Source: Calothrix parasitica NIES-267
GTDB lineage: Bacteria > Cyanobacteriota > Cyanobacteriia > Cyanobacteriales > Nostocaceae
Assembly: GCF_002368095.1 (NCBI RefSeq)
Contig: NZ_AP018227.1
Coordinates: 608,488-672,487 of the forward strand
DNA: 64,000 nucleotides
Direction of reading: 5' to 3'
Made by a program: the position numbers and the translations under genes. The notes beneath the pieces were generated by a model that saw nothing but the letters and a program-made list of their open reading frames with translations, did not search any database and was not told the origin of the DNA. Shown here piece by piece: positions 46,095 through 53,777 of this stretch (position 1 is the first letter of the stretch; each line of letters opens with the position of its first letter).

Positions 46095-47141
46095 CTACAT
46101 TAATTCTTTTTTTGTTGACCATATTGATGGTTGAAGTTTATTTACATAGCTCATATATTTGACTAGTGGTTCATCAATAGTTAAAATTGCGTTGGGATTA
46201 AAACGAATATTGTCGTAAATTATTCCGTCTTCACCTCGTAGAAAGTAGTAAGCTAGTTTTGTCATTAATAATAAAAATCTACTGAGAAACCAACCTATAA
46301 TTCCTTTTCTTTTCTCGGTTATATAAATAGGCTGAATTCGCGTTTGCTTATTTTCTAAAGGTGTATAAGCGTAAATCATATGTAAACAAGGGATAAATCT
46401 AACTTTTTTCATGATAGTTAGTAAACCAATACAGCCATCCGTATATCTCATGGTGTATTCGTAGTAATTCCCAAGTATTTTTCTAGCTATTTTTTCTCTG
46501 AATGTGGTTTGAGGAAATTCACCGCTAAGGGTAAAATCAATCATGTTTCCGGATTTATTTTCCTGTAATGATAAATCCATTTTGATATTTAATTTATGAA
46601 CTGTTTGTAGATGTTGAGCATCGATTCCGTTCATCATACAAATATGGTGATGACAATCGCGTTCAAAAGCTTTATCGTATGCTGTAACAAGAGATTTATT
46701 TTTTAACTCGTCAAATTCTGCAACTGGTTCGGGTGGTTTTTCATCTGGATAAACCCAAATGAAACCATATTTTTCATCAGTCGCATATGCTTGTAATTTT
46801 GCTTTTTCAGGAATATTTGATTGACAGGGAATATCTTGACATTTACCTTCACCATCAAATCCCCAATGATGAAAGAAACACCGAATTAAATTACCGTCTA
46901 CTTTCCCAATTGCTAAATCGGTTCCTAAATGAGGACAGTAAGAGTCTAATGCTCGGATTTTATTATCTTGTCCGCGAAAAAAGACGATTCTTTGTCCGCA
47001 AATTACGAATGATTTAGCTTTATATTGAGGAATTTCTTGACTCGGACAAACTATATACCAACCTTTTGCAACAATATCCCAATTGTTGAATACTTTCATT
47101 TTTATTAAGGGTTGGGTATTTTGGTTTTGTAATGAATTCAT
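46095..47141 (-). CDS. Rieske non-haem iron oxygenase (cluster copy 2)
   Basis: 348 residues. Rieske motif CPHLGTDLAIGKVDGNLIRC then FFHHW; mononuclear iron motif MMNGIDAQHLQTVHKL (N-x-x-D-x-x-H-x4-H). The C-terminus contains a hydrophobic stretch (GIIGWFLSRFLLLMTKLAYY) that may bind membrane, recalling KshA/cholesterol-desaturase-like Rieske enzymes that act on lipophilic substrates. It is a paralogue of copy 3 (50607-51701): both share the KRKGI-G-W block and the N(G/A)IDAxHxxTVH block. Activity on a lipid is inference. Confidence 0.92.
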   Translation of the reverse strand: MNSLQNQNTQPLIKMKVFNNWDIVAKGWYIVCPSQEIPQYKAKSFVICGQRIVFFRGQDNKIRALDSYCPHLGTDLAIGKVDGNLIRCFFHHWGFDGEGKCQDIPCQSNIPEKAKLQAYATDEKYGFIWVYPDEKPPEPVAEFDELKNKSLVTAYDKAFERDCHHHICMMNGIDAQHLQTVHKLNIKMDLSLQENKSGNMIDFTLSGEFPQTTFREKIARKILGNYYEYTMRYTDGCIGLLTIMKKVRFIPCLHMIYAYTPLENKQTRIQPIYITEKRKGIIGWFLSRFLLLMTKLAYYFLRGEDGIIYDNIRFNPNAILTIDEPLVKYMSYVNKLQPSIWSTKKELM

Positions 47142-47386
47142 ATATTTGTGAATTGGGAATTGGTAGTAGTAAAAATATTATCTCTTCTAGACTAGCTATG
47201 TAAAATTAATACTTAATACCATCTTTAATTAGTATATAGTCAGTAACTTAGATTAAAAAGGTATATTTATTTCTATTAAATATTTGATTTTTCACTGCTA
47301 AAATTCTTTTATATTAACTATTTAATTCTGTTTTTAATGTTAATTTATTATAGCCAATTTAGGAAAGTATAAATATTTAAATCACT

Positions 47387-47560
47387 TTATTTTTTAGCAT
47401 CAATAATAAATAAATATGAGCCGATGATAAAAAGTATTCCTCCACAAAAAGCAGAAATAGAATAGAATGAGATTTCTTTAAATAAGTCTATAAAAGAATT
47501 TATTGTGAATAAAATAGAACCGATTAAAAACAAATAACTTCCTAATAATGCATGGTTCAT
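47387..47560 (-). CDS. Small two-helix membrane protein, YrhK-like
   Basis: 57 residues from ATG 47560. The sequence begins MNHALLGSYLFLIGSILFTI and ends CGGILFIIGSYLFIIDAKK. Two similar halves each carry a F-x-I-G-S-x-L/Y-F motif, the pattern of the YrhK domain (small bacterial membrane proteins of unknown role). It lies between the AurF-like gene and Rieske copy 2 on the same strand. Possible membrane anchor or assembly partner for the oxygenases; inference only. Confidence 0.65.
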   Translation of the reverse strand: MNHALLGSYLFLIGSILFTINSFIDLFKEISFYSISAFCGGILFIIGSYLFIIDAKK

Positions 47561-47607
47561 GACTTATCTTATTTATTGGTAGTGGTTCCTTTTCTTCTTT
47601 ACTTCGG

Positions 47608-47630
47608 GAGACGTAGCAATGCTACGTCTC
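47608..47630. repeat. GAGACGTAGC hairpin at gene end
   Basis: A perfect 10-bp inverted repeat GAGACGTAGC / GCTACGTCTC with a three-base loop ends exactly at the stop codon of the AurF-like gene. A related AAAGACGC...CGTCTTT hairpin lies at about 56955-56980. It is a dispersed small palindrome without a T-tract. Confidence 0.65.
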
Positions 47631-48796
47631 TACATTAAATTAAAACTATTAGCTGACCATTTTTTAAAAGCTGTTTTTTGCTTGTTTAAATATTTTGAAA
47701 TTGAATTTTCAGCCATCAAAGACATTTCATGGTTGCTTTTCCACAAATAATCTAAGGGTTGAAGATAAACTTTATACGATTCCATCGCTTCACTATGAGT
47801 TTGAAAGCTGTTGTGTAATCCTTCCGTCTCTTCCGTGAAACAACGACACATCATATCTTTCGCTTCTGCTTCATCCATCCCAAAAATTGGCGATCGCAAC
47901 ACTCGGTAAATAGCTGGATACAGTGCAGCATCGTACCAAAATATACCGTTAACAGCAACAGAACAGTGATAATGGTCTTTTTGACAACCACGTATTCCTA
48001 AATTAGCAACTAATTTCTCAAACTCTGTCGGGGGTTTGATACAGTTAATCACGTCATGGGAAATTATGGTCGAACTATTAAAATGAAAGCTCTCATCCAT
48101 AAAGTGGTAGTAAGAAATTTTTGCAGGAATAGGAGCAGTTTCTGGATTTGGATGTTTATGATAATAATTGCTCAGTTTGTGTTGAACCAATTTACCGTTA
48201 AGAGTTCTTACTCCCCTGACAGTAAAATACTGACAAGCAAGAAATGTATTATCAGCAGATATTAATCCAAAAGCTTGTAGCTGAAGTTTTTTCCATTGAC
48301 GTTTGAGAGAGTTAGTATCAGCAAATATCATTGTTTCCGCGTAAGGTCCGCGCATCGGATAGCTAAAAATCCGTTCTCCAAATAATCTTGATTCAACTTG
48401 ATTAGAAACTGTTTTGAAAGCATTAATATGAGCGCGTTCTTGAGAAGATTCTAAGTCGAGCATATCGCATATTGGTCGAAAATCTTCTTGAGCATAGAGT
48501 CCAGCAGCACTCGTTTGATTGAAAAATATAGTCGCTATTTCAGCAGAAATAATTTGAGAGTAATAAGCTACCCAGTAAAGTTGATTGAGAATTATTTTTT
48601 GATATTGACTAGATTCAAACCATAAAGGTGTACCGTAAAGTAATGAGAATTCTTCTGGATTCCAATATTCGTTTTTGCAATTTTCATAATTGAATTCAGC
48701 CGCAGCTTTATCTAATAATTCCGTACAATCTTGTTGCTGATTGCGTTTATAGTTAATTTCTAATTTGCGAGATACTTGTTTATTTTCTAAAAGCAT
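47630..48796 (-). CDS. Ferritin-like di-iron protein, AurF-like
   Basis: 388 residues. Two candidate di-iron E-x-x-H motifs: ERAH in LESSQERAHINAF and ESFH in YYHFMDESFHFNSS, with further Glu residues in helices between them. The spacing resembles AurF/CmlI N-oxygenases and related dimetal-carboxylate enzymes, which oxidise amines or halogenate fatty acyl chains. I assign only the fold class. It lies in line with a second ferritin-like gene upstream and the Rieske genes downstream. Distinguishing N-oxygenase, halogenase or desaturase would need structure-based comparison. Confidence 0.7.
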   Translation of the reverse strand: MLLENKQVSRKLEINYKRNQQQDCTELLDKAAAEFNYENCKNEYWNPEEFSLLYGTPLWFESSQYQKIILNQLYWVAYYSQIISAEIATIFFNQTSAAGLYAQEDFRPICDMLDLESSQERAHINAFKTVSNQVESRLFGERIFSYPMRGPYAETMIFADTNSLKRQWKKLQLQAFGLISADNTFLACQYFTVRGVRTLNGKLVQHKLSNYYHKHPNPETAPIPAKISYYHFMDESFHFNSSTIISHDVINCIKPPTEFEKLVANLGIRGCQKDHYHCSVAVNGIFWYDAALYPAIYRVLRSPIFGMDEAEAKDMMCRCFTEETEGLHNSFQTHSEAMESYKVYLQPLDYLWKSNHEMSLMAENSISKYLNKQKTAFKKWSANSFNLM

Positions 48797-49103
48797 TTTT
48801 TGTTTATTAATTATTAATTATTAATTATTAGTTAATCTCATAGTTCTTTTCATTTCAGTGCTACATAACCTCCTTCCCCTCTCCTTATTAAGGACGGATG
48901 TATCTTATATCTTGCACCATTCGCAATCAGTCTAGATAAACCCGGTTTCTAGTCATGAAAGCATTACTATCTTGTTATGAAATTACAAAGAAACCGGGTT
49001 TATGATACTAGTGCAAGAAGTTAGGTGTATTCTGCTTAATTGAAAACTGTTATAGTCATTTTTTCGGTGCGTTAGACTAAATTCGTAACACACCCTACGG
49101 TTT
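48797..49103. other. Gap with dispersed hairpin, within cluster
   Basis: No gene seen. Contains a hairpin repeat (48936-49003) and fragments of CCCCTCTCC-type and GTGCGTTAGACT-type repeats. Confidence 0.55.
48936..49003. repeat. AAACCCGGTTTCT hairpin, copy 2 (best preserved)
   Basis: ATAAACCCGGTTTCT and AGAAACCGGGTTTAT are perfectly complementary 15-mers, 68 bp end to end. The repeat lies between two ferritin-like genes of the cluster. Confidence 0.75.
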
Positions 49104-50015
49104 TCAAAAAACACATTGACTCGGCTTTAAAGCTTGAAAACTTCCTTTCATCTGTAGATTTTCTAATATATTTTCTGTATTAGGTAAGTTAATCAAACTA
49201 TGTAATAATTTCAATCGACTTCCGCTATGAATTTCTGTCTCAAGTTGTTGAAAAATATTGATTTTTTCTTGTTTTGATAAATGTCCTTTGACTCTCTCAA
49301 CTGCTGCTACCACGCTTTGAGGTCCCAACTGTACCATTTGTAAAAACATTGCTAATATTTCTACAATCACTTTATGATTTGATTTAGTCAGAGATACCTT
49401 TTCAAATAGCGTTACTCCTGTAGCATGATGTCGGCTTTCATCTTGTAAAAAACCTTTAAAAATCGCACTTAATTGATAGTTTTGGCAATCTTTTGCGATA
49501 CTACGATAGTGAGTTAAACCCCATCCCTCTAAAACTACCTGAAGCACAAATAATAAAACTGTTTTGTCATCATTTTTAACTACTTTTTCGAGCAAATCTA
49601 AAAATGGATTATTGTTTATTTCATGATTTGATAAAAAGCTGCTTATTTGTGATAGGTGGGTTACTTCATCCGCAGCAAATAAACCATAAAGCATTCTCTC
49701 TTCAATAGTTTCAGCTAATAGAATCATTTTAGCCATATAACCTACCCCAGCTTTCTCGATAAAATAAGCTTCTTCTAGAATTCCCTGACTGCAAAGCTGT
49801 AAAATTGAACTTTGTTCCACAGGTGTGGAATCTTGGAAAATTTTGACTTTATTGAGATTGAAATATTTAGCATCCCAGAAAGGAAGCATAGGTATATCAC
49901 CTTGTATTGAATCAATCCCAGTTTTTTCTAATGCTGAAGATAAAATTCGATTGATTTTGTCTGCTTTCTCAATGTTTGGTAAATCTAGTCCCGCAATATT
50001 ATAATCTTGATTCAT
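49104..50015 (-). CDS. Ferritin-like di-iron protein 2
   Basis: 303 residues, mostly helical. Ligand pattern is clear: ILEEAYFIEKAG (Glu), ADEVTHLSQI (E-x-x-H), VVLEGWGLTHYR (Glu), and QDESRHHATG (E-x-x-H), the E...ExxH...E...ExxH order of carboxylate-bridged di-iron oxidases/desaturases. Unlike the 388-residue neighbour, the spacing is close to the classical ferritin/RNR-like four-helix bundle. It is likely an oxidase or desaturase acting in the same pathway. No specific family name recognised. Confidence 0.75.
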   Translation of the reverse strand: MNQDYNIAGLDLPNIEKADKINRILSSALEKTGIDSIQGDIPMLPFWDAKYFNLNKVKIFQDSTPVEQSSILQLCSQGILEEAYFIEKAGVGYMAKMILLAETIEERMLYGLFAADEVTHLSQISSFLSNHEINNNPFLDLLEKVVKNDDKTVLLFVLQVVLEGWGLTHYRSIAKDCQNYQLSAIFKGFLQDESRHHATGVTLFEKVSLTKSNHKVIVEILAMFLQMVQLGPQSVVAAVERVKGHLSKQEKINIFQQLETEIHSGSRLKLLHSLINLPNTENILENLQMKGSFQALKPSQCVF

Positions 50016-50158
50016 AATTAAACAATATAACGAAAATTATTGGTATTTATTGGTGTCTACAAAAAGATGAAAAATAAAATATTCCAGACAAATTTTCTCT
50101 GCAATAAACAATATGTTTTTAATTCAATAATTCCTAACTCATAACTCCTAACTTCTTG

Positions 50159-50425
50159 CTACTCTTCCTCCGAGCAAGGAGAAATGAACATGGGATGAGA
50201 TTTATTATCCTTCAAGCTGCTGTAATTACTTTCACGAGGTAAAAGCATTGGATGAGAATCTTTCTCGATTTTATTTTCGTTAGACTTATCTTCAGCAATA
50301 AATATTTCTGAATCCTTATGGGAACAAATTTCAGCTTTGTTAGTCGCATTTACACCACAAGCAGCAAAAATAATTATTAGAAATGAGTGTAGAATTAGCG
50401 AACGCACTGTAATAACTGTTTTCAT
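50159..50425 (-). CDS. Small secreted/lipoprotein-like peptide with repeated SHPM motif
   Basis: 88 residues. The N-terminus is a signal peptide with a lipobox-like FAACG (SFLIIIFAACG), predicting export and possibly lipid attachment. The mature part is charged and carries two similar segments, KDSHPMLLPRESNYS and NKSHPMFISPCSEEE, about 22 residues apart. No known domain. Its place inside the oxygenase cluster is unexplained: a structural partner, or a modified peptide substrate, are both conceivable. Composition and start look real. Confidence 0.6.
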   Translation of the reverse strand: MKTVITVRSLILHSFLIIIFAACGVNATNKAEICSHKDSEIFIAEDKSNENKIEKDSHPMLLPRESNYSSLKDNKSHPMFISPCSEEE

Positions 50426-50606
50426 AATTTAACAACTGAATTTGTATTTCTTCTAATTGCTATTGTTCTTCCTACATAAAGCTTCAACCCCTCTGTTTCA
50501 GTTTTCGCAACACTTATTTAACCTCCTATAATCTAATGCGGGCAAGATGCCCGCTATAATTATTTCATCCTTTACCTTTAACCTCTAACCTTTAACCTTT
50601 AACCTA

Positions 50607-51701
50607 CTAATCATTAGCTTCTCCTTTAGATTCCACCATCTCTGCTTTCTTCTGTCGTTGTTTTTCTGCTTCTTCGTCTACAGGTTCCCAACTTCCCCAA
50701 CGTAAAGCTTTTTGTCTTTCCACATTTTGAATAAATTGTAAAATTGCATTATCTGCTTTAGTCGGTGTTTTAAAGTCGAAGTTGATAGTTTGAAAAATCT
50801 GAGTATCTCCTTTTGCAAAGTAGTTACCGACTAACTTGGTCAACCACAGCACGATTCTATTAAACAACCAGCCGAAAATACCCTTACGTTTTTTTGTAAT
50901 CAAAACTGTTTGTCCTTCTGCTTTTCCCCCTTCAAGCAAACGCAAAGCAAACATAATATGAAAATGTAAAAAATCGGGACCTAATGTTACCGTACCAATG
51001 CTTCCGTACCAATAACACATATTATAAGTAACGGCTTTTTTGTAAAAAGGACGGATTAATCTCATTAAAAAAGAATCTTGGCCACCTCTTGTAATATTGT
51101 TAAAAAGAATCGCATTTTCGTTGAGTTGTTGCTTGCGAAAAACAATCTCTAAAGGTAAATTGTGAACTGTATTAAAGTGATGAGCGTCAATAGCATTAAT
51201 CATCACCACATTAGGATGACAGTTTTTGATAAACTCAGAAGTTATAACACTATCGCATTCAAAATTTTCTAACTCTGGAACAAAAGGTAAAGGTTGTAAG
51301 GGAGTTTCACCCGTCCATATCCATATCATTCCGTATTTTTCATCAACCGACCAAGTTTTTAACTTTAAGGGAAAGGTGGTTCCCAAACAAGGGACATCAA
51401 CACAATTTCCTTGACTGTCAAACTTCCAATTATGAAATAAACAACGCAATCCCTCACCTTCTACTTTACCTTCTGCAAGGTGAGCGCCCATATGAGGACA
51501 ATAAGCATCAAAACAGACTAGTTTCCCGTCAATATTACGGTAAATTGCTAATTCTCTACCTAGTAAAGAAACTGCTTTTACCTTTCCTTTTCGCAGTCTT
51601 TTGGAAGGAATAACCCAATACCAACCTTCAATAAAACGTCTTGGGTGATTGAATATTTGCGTGTAACGATATGAGTTAATCTTATTTTCTACGGTTTTCA
51701 T
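50607..51701 (-). CDS. Rieske non-haem iron oxygenase (cluster copy 3)
   Basis: 364 residues. Rieske motif CPHMGAHLAEGKVEGEGLRC then LFHNW; catalytic iron motif MINAIDAHHFNTVHNL. A hydrophobic C-terminal stretch (GIFGWLFNRIVLWLTKLVGN) mirrors copy 2, and the tail is Glu/Lys-rich (EEAEKQRQKKAEMVES). Copies 2 and 3 are evident paralogues, so the locus encodes two related membrane-associated monooxygenase-like enzymes, probably for successive oxidations. Substrate unknown. Confidence 0.92.
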   Translation of the reverse strand: MKTVENKINSYRYTQIFNHPRRFIEGWYWVIPSKRLRKGKVKAVSLLGRELAIYRNIDGKLVCFDAYCPHMGAHLAEGKVEGEGLRCLFHNWKFDSQGNCVDVPCLGTTFPLKLKTWSVDEKYGMIWIWTGETPLQPLPFVPELENFECDSVITSEFIKNCHPNVVMINAIDAHHFNTVHNLPLEIVFRKQQLNENAILFNNITRGGQDSFLMRLIRPFYKKAVTYNMCYWYGSIGTVTLGPDFLHFHIMFALRLLEGGKAEGQTVLITKKRKGIFGWLFNRIVLWLTKLVGNYFAKGDTQIFQTINFDFKTPTKADNAILQFIQNVERQKALRWGSWEPVDEEAEKQRQKKAEMVESKGEAND

Positions 51702-51857
51702 GTCATTTTTATTACCGGAATTACCGGGTTATAAACAAGTTGTATTTAAAAGCGTTATATCAAGAAAGATTAGTTTTTAGTGTGTTGAAAGCATCACCCC
51801 GAAACTATTTAACGCAATAATTTCAATCCAACCGTATTTTTTGTTTAAGTTAGAATT

Positions 51858-52619
51858 TTAAGCTGGAATTGTGATAACAGAGTTTTGATTTTCGCTATTA
51901 TTATTTTGATTATTTTGATTTGCAAACCACATTCTCCGTCCAGCACGAGTTAGATTTTCTTCACAAATCTCGGTAAAACAAACCAGTTCATCACCATTCA
52001 GATGACCCGGATTTAGCGTTTGAAAAAATTGGATGTGGGGGTCTCTTAATCTTTGAGTCGGTATACCGTGTAATTTATCTCGGAGTATGTGGGGATGGGG
52101 AAAACGAACTACACCAGTTTTGATATTGTAATTTTCACCAAAACGTTTGATAGATAAATCTTGCATCAAGCACAAAATAGATTCGGGGGTTACTTTATCG
52201 TAACGGGGGTAAAACTCTTTCCAAAATAACGGTAAAAAACGATAGGTGCGATAACCTCCAGAAATCAACAGCCAATACAGTTTACCTTTGCAATATTCGC
52301 GACGTAGTTTATTTATTGAAGATATCCAACCACTAGATAAAGCCGAACTAGACCAAGCGCTAGGGTCTACAATAGTATCTCCTGAAAAGACAATACTGAT
52401 ATTTTCACCTTTAAAACAGGTGTCATACATTAGTAAAGTTGAAAAACCTTTCAACTCATTTGTTTCTTCATCTTTAATTAAGATGACCCAGTTTTTACTA
52501 TCTAAATCATTGTTGAAAACATCTCTTTTCACTCCTTCAAAATGATTATTCAAAAGAGCAAACATGCCTTCCATATCTAGAGTTGATAAATCTCTAGTGC
52601 TGATTAATTCACTATTCAT
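51858..52619 (-). CDS. Possible GNAT-like acyltransferase, first gene of cluster
   Basis: 253 residues, no confident family match by eye. Alternating strands and helices (WVILIKDEETNELKGFSTLL, ENISIVFSGDTIVDP, LYWLLISGGYRTYRFLPLFW) look like a GCN5-related N-acyltransferase fold, including an E-x-x-G-F strand and a Y-R-x-Y-R-F segment where acyl-CoA might bind. The C-terminus ends in an Asn/Gln-rich tail. It is the most upstream gene of the minus-strand cluster, after which a 1.1-kb non-coding region begins. Confidence 0.55.
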   Translation of the reverse strand: MNSELISTRDLSTLDMEGMFALLNNHFEGVKRDVFNNDLDSKNWVILIKDEETNELKGFSTLLMYDTCFKGENISIVFSGDTIVDPSAWSSSALSSGWISSINKLRREYCKGKLYWLLISGGYRTYRFLPLFWKEFYPRYDKVTPESILCLMQDLSIKRFGENYNIKTGVVRFPHPHILRDKLHGIPTQRLRDPHIQFFQTLNPGHLNGDELVCFTEICEENLTRAGRRMWFANQNNQNNNSENQNSVITIPA

Positions 52620-53777
52620 TTTATTGCGATATATTTTTATATTCTTATTACTTACTGTAATTTTTAGTCCTCAAAAAAGTTGAGCTATATGTGTCAGATA
52701 GTTATCTGTCCAGAGTGTTTTTACAGAAAATTAAATTAAAAAATAAGACTGAAATCCTTATATATAAGTGTTTTGCATTGTTAAATATCTTTTTTTGATA
52801 AAATTCATTGAGATACAAAAAATATAAAATATTGTAAACTACTAAAAACTTCATGTCACTTCATCCCTATTCAGCTATATTCAATTGATATCTTAATGTT
52901 TTATATATCTTCTTTAAAAGAATAGTAATTAATAGATTTTATGCAACCCAACACATCCATCGCAAAAGTTTAATTTCAATGCTTGCGCGGGTAAGTTTGT
53001 CGTAATTAATCCGATACTTACAGAAAGAACAGTTTGTCAAAACAGCTTTCCCTTATAAAAATAATTATTACTGTGATTCTTAGATTGTTTCGTTTATCTT
53101 TGATTAGATAGCTATTTAATTCTTTTGATAATTGCTATCTCATTTAGAAAATAAAATGCTTTTTTTAATCTCAGGAATTATCTATAAACATGTAACTTTA
53201 AACAAGTTATTAAATATTTTATAAATGCTTAAAAATTATTTTGTATAGTGTTTTTTATATAAAGTTGCTTCTCATATTGTACATACGTATTTCTTACATT
53301 TTTTGATTTAAAGTAAAAAATATAACTTTTAATTATCTTTAAAAAGCTTTGTGTTTTTTAAAGTAAATTGAGCGGTAGTGAATAAAGATAAGCCTTGTAG
53401 AGCCGCTAATTCTTCATATACCGCAGATTTTGAACCTATATAGCCGATTACGTGTAAATTGCGCTACAATGAATTCAGCTTTGGCTGACGACATAATCTA
53501 CGTGTATCTACATTTCGCATCAGGGTTGCATCTTAATATCAAATTTATCTTGCCTTCAAAAGCATCTCAAAATTACCGTTACCATTTCTCTACAAGCTGA
53601 ATACAACTTTTACAAAAACTGATAGATAGCGAGACCTTTAGGGAATATGGTTATCCCTGGAGGCAATTTCACCATATATATCGAAAATAATCTCAAATTT
53701 GATAAAAAAGGTCTCGAAATGGGCAAAATAGGTTAACAACAATTCTATTTAAATTCAGGGAAGCAATCTACCTAATA
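52620..53777. other. 1.1-kb AT-rich divergent intergenic region
   Basis: No gene found. It separates the minus-strand oxygenase cluster from a plus-strand histidine kinase and probably holds both promoters. GAGACCTTT (53631-53639) and AAAGGTCTC (53708-53716) form an inverted pair in the leader of the kinase gene. Confidence 0.5.

Noticed and set aside
41056-52619. Assignment to a known toxin cluster (saxitoxin- or nocuolin-type)
   Set aside because: Some enzyme classes overlap (Rieske, ferredoxin, di-metal proteins), but the core genes of those pathways are not seen; naming a product would be a guess.
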